A stretch of 12,052 bases of DNA from Baffinella frigidus (taxonomy: Eukaryota > Cryptophyceae > Cryptomonadales > Baffinellaceae), in contig MU646357.1 of the NCBI GenBank assembly GCA_026770585.1, positions 323,343 to 335,394 of the forward strand. The letters run 5' to 3'. Below, one piece after another: positions 6,055-10,724 of this stretch (within the stretch, counting starts at the first letter, position 1; each line of letters opens with the position of its first letter). The notes under the pieces were generated by a model that did not search any database, was not told the origin of the DNA, and saw nothing but the letters and a program-made list of their open reading frames with translations. A program made the position numbers and the translations under genes.

Positions 6055-6351
6055 CCTCGAGAGGGGAAACCGCGGGTTAGTCGACACGTAAACCCCATAG
6101 AGCGTTTGCGGTAATTGTTGTCCATTTTGGACGCGCGGTTTTCCGGTTTTCCGGTTTTGCAGAATGTTGACCCTCAAAGGCTTTGCCCTTTGGTTTTCCG
6201 GTTCTGCAGAATGTTGACCCTCAAAGGCCGCCAAAGCCTTCTTGCACGACGGTTAACAAACCTCACGTTTTCCTGGTACTGATCACGTCCCGGTCCACGT
6301 ACAAACCCTCAAGAGGGGAAACCGCGGGTTAGTCGACGCGTAAACCCCATA
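6055..6351 (+). repeat. Direct repeats: 47-bp pair and 47-bp-period tandem pair
   Basis: CCCTCGAGAGGGGAAACCGC plus GGGTTAGTCGACACGTAAAC at 6055-6101 recurs with few changes at 6305-6351. Between them GGTTTTCCGGTTTTGCAGA plus ATGTTGACCCTCAAAGGC at 6145-6181 is repeated at 6192-6228. The open frame across these repeats reflects the tandem pattern and shows no known domain. Confidence 0.88.
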
Positions 6352-6539
6352 CAGTCCATCTACCCTAACACAGGCTACCGTAACACATACGCACCCTCCA
6401 CACATACTCCTTCGGCCGGCCCCCGATTTCCCCCTGCAAGGAAGTATGCCGGAAGGGTGGACACCATAATGCATACCTACCCTCCACACATGCTCAATCA
6501 GTCCGGCCCCGACGGGTATGTGTTAGGGTAGGTCCACTG
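6352..6539. mobile_element. MITE-like element with CAGTCCATCTACCCTAACACA ends
   Basis: The left end CAGTCCATCTACCCTAACAC pairs with the right end TGTGTTAGGGTAGGTCCACTG with two mismatches. The inside contains two diverged direct copies of ACCCTCCACACATACTC with GGCCGGCCCC (about 6391 and 6478). The arms are short (about 21 bp), unlike the long foldbacks elsewhere in the window. Confidence 0.75.
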
Positions 6540-6540
6540 T

Positions 6541-6690
6541 ACCCAAGCTCCGAAGCCCGAAGCCCGAAGCCCGAAGCCCCAACCCCACACCCCAAACCCC
6601 GAAAACCGCTAACCCCAACCCCCCAAACCCTAAACCGCAAAACCGCAAAACCACCGCACCCCCCAAAAAACAAAACCCACCCCTGGAGCT
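6541..6690 (-). repeat. C-rich telomere-variant DNA including (CCCGAAG)4
   Basis: Tandem CCGAAGCC heptamers at 6551-6577 pass into AACCCCACACCCCAAACCCC, CCCTAAACCG and CGCAAAACCGCAAAACC. The 7-bp CCCTAAA-like rhythm is visible but eroded. The G-rich strand is the minus strand here, opposite to the run at 6741-6765. Confidence 0.8.
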
Positions 6691-6740
6691 CAGCGGTCGA
6701 AGGGCGCGGGAGGTTTGGAGTTTAGGAGTTGGAGTTTACG

Positions 6741-6765
6741 GTTTAGGGTTTAGGGTTTAGGGTTT
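6741..6765 (+). repeat. Interstitial (TTTAGGG)3 telomere-type repeat
   Basis: GTTTAGGGTTTAGGGTTTAG with GGTTTGGGGG follows GGAGTTTAGGAGTTGGAGTTT, giving three exact TTTAGGG units and several degenerate ones. With the C-rich block at 6541-6690 it forms an inverted arrangement about 50 bp apart. Confidence 0.92.
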
Positions 6766-6782
6766 GGGGGTCAGGGCTTTTC

Positions 6783-6832
6783 GTGTGCGAGAGCGAGATG
6801 CCGTTCGCCTCCGATATCGAGACCATCCTCTC
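6783..6832 (+). repeat. Recurring GTGTGCGAGAGCGAGAT block, copy 1
   Basis: GTGTGCGAGAGCGAGATGCC, GTTCGCCTCCGATATCGAGA and CCATC form a block that recurs in full or part at 7749, 7957, 8159, 8338 and 8818. In one plus-strand frame it encodes CESEMPFASDIETI, and the copy at 7957 encodes CESEILFASPIEII. It lies next to telomere-type repeats here and at 8818. Confidence 0.8.
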
Positions 6833-6840
6833 TCATCATG

Positions 6841-7160
6841 GCCCCTGCACCCTACAAACCTGCACCCCACACCCTCCATCTTCCACCCTCCACCCTCCAC
6901 TCTACTCTGCACCCTCCACCCCACACCCTCCACTCTCCACCCTAACCCCAAAACCCCAAACGCTAACCCCAGCTGAGCCGCAGGCGCCCCAAACCCCAAC
7001 CCCCCCAAAACGGCACACCCTAAGTGAACCTGGAGCCCGGGTAAGTCAACACGTCAACCCCAAACCCCACACCCCACACTCCACACCCTCAACCCCCAGC
7101 CCCCCCTCACAACACAAACCACAACCCAAACCCCCAAACAGCAACCCGCGAAAACCCCCG
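6841..7160 (-). repeat. Degenerate C-rich CACCCTCCA/CCCCAAA repeats
   Basis: The interval is a run of short C-rich words (CACCCTCCAC, ACCCCACACCCTCCA, AACCCCAAACCCC) of 7-10 bp period on the plus strand. The overlapping proline-, threonine- and histidine-rich frames are an effect of the repeat. GTCAAC appears twice near 7045-7058. Confidence 0.8.
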
Positions 7161-7214
7161 ACTGCAAAGCCTCACACCGCAAAACGAATATATTTTCGTC
7201 TCCAGCACAAATTC

Positions 7215-7376
7215 ATAGGCTAACGGCCTGAAAATGGGGCAGTTAGGCATACGGCATTGCCTAGGACTTCCTACCGTAGGCCGAGGGATCCCAGGAACAA
7301 AAAGTCTCGGCCTACGGTAGGAAGTCCTAGGCAATCCCGTAGGCCTAACTACCCCATTTTTGGTCAGTTACCCTAT
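7215..7376. mobile_element. Foldback element with near-perfect arms of about 70 bp
   Basis: Left arm ATAGGCTAACGGCCTGAAAA, TGGGGCAGTTAGGC, TTGCCTAGGACTTCCTACCG, TAGGCCGAG pairs with right arm CTCGGCCTACGGTAGGAAGT, CCTAGGCAATCCCGTAGGCC, TAACTACCCCATTTTTGG, TTACCCTAT. The loop of about 20 bases is GGATCCCAGGAACAAAAAGT. The inner 33 bp of each arm is identical. The inner arm contains the CTACCGTAGG core also found in the CCACACAG family. Confidence 0.95.
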
Positions 7377-7420
7377 TAAAATAACCCAATAACATATAAC
7401 TCGTCTCCAACGCCTCCATC

Positions 7421-7548
7421 CATTATCCCTTAAGTGTTGGGTTATCCCTTAAGTGGCCAGTAGGCGCATACGCCCTACCGTAGGGCCCTAGGACCTGCCT
7501 AGGACCTCTTGCGGGTCAATTTTGACCGGCTGGCCACTTAAGGGATAA
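7421..7548. mobile_element. MITE with TTATCCCTTAAGTGGCCAG ends
   Basis: TTATCCCTTAAGTGGCCAG at 7442-7460 and CTGGCCACTTAAGGGATAA at 7530-7548 are exact 19-bp inverted repeats enclosing 107 bp. A second partial left end, ATTATCCCTTAAGTG, precedes it at 7422-7436, as if the terminus had been duplicated. The interior carries CCTACCGTAGGGCCCTAGG and ACCTGCCTAGGACCT, again the CTACCGTAGG core. Confidence 0.93.
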
Positions 7549-7556
7549 TCTAATTT

Positions 7557-7685
7557 CGGAACAAGACAGAATCTGTCCCGCTATCTTCGGCTCCCAACGC
7601 AGAAGGTAAGAGTGCATGTGCTATTTTAGGCATAAAATGATGCTATCTTACACCTTGTTATGTGGACAGATTCGGGTATGTTCCG
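7557..7685. mobile_element. MITE-like element with CGGAACA...TGTTCCG ends
   Basis: CGGAACAAGACAGAATCTGT at the left and ACAGATTCGGGTATGTTCCG at the right are inverted repeats with a few mismatches. An inner pair, AAGGTAAGA with TCTTACACCTT, suggests a second stem. GCTATCTT occurs twice inside, as in the element at 5601-5742. It starts 8 bp after the preceding element ends. Confidence 0.85.
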
Positions 7686-7689
7686 AGAT

Positions 7690-7980
7690 GAAATCTTAGA
7701 GGCAACCCCTGAGCAAACCTGGCGCTCGGCCAGCGGGAGGCGGGCGTGGTGTGCGAGAGCGAGATCGTTCAGACCTAGGACCCTACGGTAGGCAACCCGT
7801 AGGGACATAGGGGGGGTCCTATGGACAAGGCCACGGAACCTCGGCCCGATTTGGGCCGAAAATCCATTCGTAGCCCGCTGTGTGGATAATCTTAGAGGCA
7901 AACCCTGAGCGAACCTGGAGCTCGGCCAGCGGGAGGCGGGCGGGGGGCGCGGGGGTGGTGTGCGAGAGCGAGATCCTGTT
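7690..7980 (+). repeat. Direct duplication of about 80 bp flanking a MITE
   Basis: ATCTTAGAGGCAACCCCTGA, CGGCCAGCGGGAGGCGGGCG and TGGTGTGCGAGAGCGAGATC at 7690-7766 recur at about 7888-7974 with the second copy slightly longer. A CCACACAG-family MITE (7770-7885) lies exactly between them. Confidence 0.88.
7770..7885 (-). mobile_element. CCACACAG-family MITE, copy 6 (one end missing)
   Basis: Reverse complement of the family: it begins inside at CAGACCTAGGACCCTACGG, continues with GGCAACCCGTAGGGACATAG and GGCCCGATTTGGGCC, and ends in the full terminus TTCGTAGCCCGCTGTGTGG at 7867-7885. This copy keeps the end that copies 1, 3 and 5 break before, and lacks the opposite one. Confidence 0.88.
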
Positions 7981-8340
7981 CGCCTCGCCAATCGAGATCA
8001 TCGGCCATGGTGACGCCATGCCTGCAAACGGGACGGTCCGTTTATTTTCGTGGTACTGGTTAAGAACGGTCCATTTATTTTCGTGGTACTGGTTAATAAC
8101 TGCTTGGTACAAAGACATTTAACCAACTGATCTTTTGACCGTTTTTTTAAATCGGGGGTGGTGTGCGAGAGCGAGATCGGCCAGGGTGACGCCATGCCTG
8201 CAAACGGAACGGTCCGTTTATTTTCGTGGTACTGGTTAAGAACGGTCCATTTATTTTCGTGGTACTGGTTAAGAGGTGCGTGGTACAAAGACATTTGACC
8301 AACCGATATTTCGACTGTTTTTTTATGATCGGAATTCGTT
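7951..8340 (+). repeat. Tandem pair of about 200-bp modular repeats
   Basis: Units at 7951-8153 and 8154-8340 share GGGGGTGGTGTGCGAGAGCG, GTGACGCCATGCCTGCAAAC, two 33-bp subrepeats (AACGGTCCGTTTATTTTCGT plus GGTACTGGTTAAG), then TTGGTACAAAGACATTT and AACCGATATTT. The first unit has about 27 bp more between the GAGATC block and GTGACGCC. A partial third unit is at 8936-9034. The function is unknown, and minus-strand frames here are open only because of the repeat. Confidence 0.9.
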
Positions 8341-8380
8341 TGCGAGAGGGAGATGCTCTCCAGTCGAGATCTCATCACGG

Positions 8381-8533
8381 CGAGTATTCCTGAGGAATAC
8401 GATTTTGATGTATATTACGTCTCAGGGGGTGTTCATATTGGCCTTTCGTAGCAGTAACTTCACAATATATAGCCTTAAGATACACCAAAATCGCATCGGT
8501 GGTCCCCGAAATCGTATTTCTCAGAAATACTCG
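8381..8533. mobile_element. MITE with self-palindromic 25-bp ends
   Basis: CGAGTATTCCTGAGGAATAC plus GATTTT at the left is the reverse complement, with two mismatches, of AAATCGTATTTCTCAGAAAT plus ACTCG at the right. Each end is also itself a palindrome (GTATTCC-TGA-GGAATAC; GTATTTC-TCA-GAAATAC). A further inverted pair (CGATTTTGATGTAT with ATACACCAAAATCG) lies inside. The flanks GAGATCTCATCAC and GAGATCATCAC are similar and may be a target-site duplication of about 11 bp. Confidence 0.92.
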
Positions 8534-8553
8534 TCCGGAGGAGATCATCACCC

Positions 8554-8725
8554 CCACGCAAGAGTGTAGGGCTGACCTGGGAAAACACGCCAGTTCACAC
8601 AGAATTTGTAACCACTTTCCGAAATTTCGATTTTTCTGTGGGAAGAATGTCCACTTATGAACTTAAGAAATAGTAGAAGTCTACTATTTCTCCTGTGGGT
8701 CCCTCTGCCCTACACTCTTGCGTGG
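8554..8725. mobile_element. MITE with exact 19-bp ends CCACGCAAGAGTGTAGGGC
   Basis: CCACGCAAGAGTGTAGGGC (8554-8572) and its exact reverse complement (8707-8725) enclose a 172-bp AT-richer element. An internal hairpin GAAATAGTAGA-AG-TCTACTATTTC lies near 8666-8689. The inner part of the terminus, AGAGTGTAGGGC, equals the core of the minisatellite at 741-2078. The preceding element ends 20 bp to the left. Confidence 0.95.
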
Positions 8726-8729
8726 CCAG

Positions 8730-8818
8730 GGCTTAGGGTTTAGAGGTTGGGGTTTAGGGTTGAGGGTTTAGGGTTTAGGGTTTAGAGGTTAGGGTTTAGG
8801 GTTTATGGTTTAGGGGTT
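8730..8818 (+). repeat. Interstitial TTTAGGG telomere-type repeats
   Basis: Alternating exact GGTTTAGGGTTTAGGG and degenerate units (TTTAGAGGTTGGGG, TTGAGGG, TTTATGGTTTAGGGG) run for about 90 bp with the G-rich strand on plus. They join directly to the GTGTGAGACAGCGAGAT block. Confidence 0.95.
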
Positions 8819-9034
8819 TGTGTGAGACAGCGAGATGCGGTCTGCCTCAGATATCGAGATCATCTCTCTCTCTCTCTCTCTCTCTCTCGCTCTCTCTCTC
8901 TCGCTCTCTCTCTCTCTCTCCCTCCCTCCCTGGGGGCGGCTAGGGTGAAACGGAGCGGTCCATTTATTTTCGTGGTACTGAATAAGAACTGCGTGGTACA
9001 AAGACATTTCACCGACCGATGTTAAGCGCCATGC
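8818..9034 (+). repeat. Third, partial modular repeat unit split by a (CT)n tract
   Basis: GTGTGAGACAGCGAGATGCG and GATATCGAGATCATC at 8819-8866 are the recurring block. After the (CT)n tract the unit resumes with GGTCCATTTATTTTCGTGG, TACTGAATAAGAACTGCG, TGGTACAAAGACATTTCACC and GCCATGCCTGCAGG. The order of modules matches 7951-8340, except that GCCATGCCTGCA now comes last. Confidence 0.85.
8864..8928. repeat. (CT)n microsatellite
   Basis: About 60 bp of CTCTCTC with occasional CG interruptions, ending in CCCTCCCTCCCTGGGG. It probably expanded from the CATCCTCTCTCATC sequence seen in the same position of the block at 6783. Confidence 0.97.
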
Positions 9035-9045
9035 CTGCAGGACTG

Positions 9046-9149
9046 GGGTGTAGGGTGCAGGGTTTAGGGTCGAGGGTTTGGAGTTTAGGGTGTGTAGGGT
9101 GTGTAGGGTGTGTAGGGCTCAGGGTTCAGGGTTTAGGGTTCAGGGTTTC
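9046..9149 (+). repeat. Telomere-variant repeats with a GGGTGTGTA subrun
   Basis: GGGTGCAGGGTTTAGGG, three GGGTGTGTA nonamers at about 9090-9116, then GGGTTCAGGGTTTAGGGTTC. The G-rich strand is plus. Confidence 0.9.
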
Positions 9150-9390
9150 GAACATCGTCGATTTGCTCAGCTCGTGAGGGTTGGTGGCTCAACTCCGGCG
9201 CGCCCATCACCCTCGCCGATGAAACCCTAGACCCCAAACCGATGTTCGATTTTCGATTTCCCCCAAACCGATGTTCGATTTTCGAAGGCAAAATGGCTCC
9301 ACGGACGCCGGAACCCGGCGGCCTCCAAGGGAAACACGTGACCTCAAATTCGACGATTTGCCCATTTTGTGAGGGTTGGTGGATGGGTGG
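9150..9390. repeat. Diverged repeats related to the foldback arm at 9763-9922
   Basis: ATCGTCGATTTGCTCAGCTC plus GTGAGGGTTGGTGG (about 9157-9188) and CGACGATTTGCCCATTTTG plus TGAGGGTTGGTGG (9342-9374) resemble the right arm at 9885-9922 (TCGTCGATTTGGTCCAATCC, TGAGGGCTGGTGG). Between them ACCGATGTTCGATTTTCGA occurs twice in tandem (about 9238-9285). No gene recognised. Confidence 0.65.
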
Positions 9391-9400
9391 AGGGGCTCGA

Positions 9401-9459
9401 GGTTAGGGTTTAGGTCTGTACATCTAAACCCTAAACCCTAAACCCTAAACCCTAAACCC
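9401..9459. repeat. Inverted telomere-type junction, TTTAGGG to CCCTAAA
   Basis: GGTTAGGGTTTAGG is followed after TCTGTACAT by CTAAACCCTAAACCCTAAAC and further units, about five CCCTAAA in all. The G-rich strand thus switches from plus to minus. This is the orientation expected when two chromosome ends join, though the G-side run is very short. Confidence 0.9.
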
Positions 9460-9762
9460 GAATAAAACTTCATGTGCTGCATTGCAACCTGCAAGTTGAC
9501 TCGACTTTTCCTGGGTGCAAATTGAAAGGGCCATTCACCTTAGGGGAACTAGAATGGACGCCGTTGGTTTGTACCAGGAACGAAGTCAACGTTCCTATTC
9601 AGATAGAACACCACACGGTGGACTACGAGGCAATAATTTCCACAACAGTCTCGTCCAATTCCACTTTTTTGGCCTTTTTTCAGTGTACACTTAGTCACGT
9701 AACCCCAGGAATCTGGAGGTCTTGGGGACCTCTTGTTGCACCATGAGAGGGACCCTTTCGTG
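9460..9762. other. No confirmed gene; one unrecognised short open frame
   Basis: A 90-residue plus-strand frame (9474-9746, starting MLHCNLQVDSTFPG) is open but shows no motif I recognise, and it contains the recurrent element words AAGTTGACTC (9493), TTTGTACCAGG (9568) and AAGTCAACG (9583). GGAACG-AAGTCAA-CGTTCC at 9578-9596 is a small hairpin. I judge it non-coding element debris more likely than a gene. Confidence 0.35.
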
Positions 9763-9922
9763 CCACCAGCCCTCAGGGTTGGACCAAATCGACGATTTTC
9801 GTTTTCCGATTCCCTCGGGAATTTGAGCTGTTCAAGTCGGATTCCGAATTGAATGGCTCAAATTCCTTCTGGAATCGGGAGATCGAAAATCGTCGATTTG
9901 GTCCAATCCTGAGGGCTGGTGG
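9763..9922. mobile_element. Foldback element with CCACCAGCCCTCA tip, arms about 78 bp
   Basis: The left arm CCACCAGCCCTCAGGGTTGG, ACCAAATCGACGATTTTCG, GATTCCCTCGGGAATTTGAG, GGATTCC is mirrored by the right arm GGAATCGGGAGATCGAAAAT, CGTCGATTTGGTCCAATCCT, GAGGGCTGGTGG and, nearest the centre, GAATGGCTCAAATTCC. The arms meet at GTCGGATTCCGAATTGAA with almost no loop. The tips are identical to those of the element at 10366-10535, although the arms are unrelated. Confidence 0.95.
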
Positions 9923-10107
9923 TGGAACAAACTCTGTCCCTGAGTTCACTGCCAGCGAAAAAAAACTGCTTAAGTCAACCCTCATACAAAATGTCAACTT
10001 CAGGATCCGAACAGGCCTGATTGGATTGTTCTGTTCAGCTCAATCTACTGAAAACTTGACAGTTTGTATCTGGGTTGACTTGGGCAAAATCTTCCCCTGC
10101 GAGCTCA

Positions 10108-10238
10108 TACCACGCCAGAGTGCAGGAGGGGGTAATTTTTTTTAAAACCATGTCAGGACACGGTCTTTGACTTTTGAAAACTACTGCCTTGCAGGGGAAT
10201 TGACTTTTGGCGACCCCTTCGAAGCCTCTGGCGTGGTA
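10108..10238. mobile_element. MITE-like element with TACCACGCCAGAG ends
   Basis: TACCACGCCAGAG at 10108-10120 and CTCTGGCGTGGTA at 10226-10238 are an exact 13-bp inverted repeat. Related words occur alone at 142-149, 2876-2884, 2949-2968 and 4667-4677. Inside lie TTTGACTTTTG and CTTGCAGGGGAATTGAC. No coding capacity. Confidence 0.8.
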
Positions 10239-10365
10239 GCAGTGGAGTTTAGCAAACGACATTCATGGGGATTCACCATCCCTCCCAAAGTGCAGTATTT
10301 TGCTCTGGTTAGATTTCCCTGATCTCTACCAGGGGGGTGGTCGCCCAGCGAACCCCCGCCACTCC

Positions 10366-10535
10366 CACCAGCCCTCCGAGGTTGCTCAAATAGTGCTCTG
10401 GAACTATTTTTCAAAAGTTGATTTTTGGTACAAAATGCATCAATTTTTTGTCGCAGACATCCCGGACCTGGGGTGTCTGTCAGGTACACTGAAAATGTTC
10501 CAGACCGCTGTTTGAGCCACTTCCAAGGGCTGGTG
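10366..10535. mobile_element. Foldback element with CCACCAGCCCT tips (diverged arms)
   Basis: CCCACCAGCCCTCCGAGGTT, GCTCAAATAGTGCTCTGGAA, CTATTTTTCA pairs imperfectly with TGAAAATGTTCCAGACCGCT, GTTTGAGCCACTTCCAAGGG, CTGGTGG. The centre carries GGTACAAAATGC and a short GACATCCCGGACCTGGGGTG, TCTGTC stem. It shares tips, but not arms, with the elements at 9763-9922 and 4072-4211. Confidence 0.88.
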
Positions 10536-10548
10536 GTTGGTACTAATC

Positions 10549-10688
10549 TTATCCGGGGAAACCTATTTTTCTTTCATTCGATGGCAATCAAAATCACTAC
10601 ACAGATTCTTTTATATTACTAATAAGAACGAATTGTGTAGTAATTTCCGTTGCCATCAAATGAAAGAAAAATAGGTTTCCCCGGATAA
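10549..10688. mobile_element. Foldback hairpin of 140 bp, arms about 62 bp
   Basis: The left arm TTATCCGGGGAAACCTATTT, TTCTTTCATTCGATGGCAA, ACTACACAGATTCTT pairs with the right arm AGAACGAATTGTGTAGTAAT, TTCCGTTGCCATCAAATGAA, AGAAAAATAGGTTTCCCCGG, ATAA. The outer 30 bp match exactly. AATC stands directly outside both ends (left ...ACTAATC, right AATCCG...), a possible 4-bp target-site duplication. The decayed relative is at 293-412. Confidence 0.95.
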
Positions 10689-10724
10689 AATCCGTCAACT
10701 TTAAACCAGAGCAGAACACTTCTG

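Larger units (their letters stand above)
10293..10724. mobile_element. Outer inverted repeat enclosing two foldback elements
   Basis: CAGTATTTTGCTCTGGTTAG at 10293-10312 pairs, with about three mismatches, with TTTAAACCAGAGCAGAACAC at 10700-10719. Between them sit the foldbacks at 10366-10535 and 10549-10688. Either a larger element was invaded twice or this is a compound unit. Confidence 0.6.

Noticed and set aside
6783-7223. 146-residue proline/histidine-rich plus-strand frame
   Set aside because: Most of it translates degenerate C-rich telomere-variant repeats. Only the first 14 codons, the recurring block, may carry signal, and they are reported separately.
7690-7980. The 80-bp direct copies flanking the MITE at 7770-7885 as a target-site duplication
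   Set aside because: Eighty bases is far longer than any target-site duplication of a cut-and-paste element. It is better read as a tandem repeat into which, or beside which, the MITE lies.
3164-8378. Numerous 60-126-residue frames across the foldback region
   Set aside because: Inverted arms and direct repeats create mirrored open frames on both strands. None except the MoeA/CNX1-type segment matched a family I recognise. I saw no transposase, reverse transcriptase or integrase motif.
8810-9025. Two open frames of leucine/serine and arginine/glutamate repeats
   Set aside because: They are translations of the (CT)n microsatellite on each strand.
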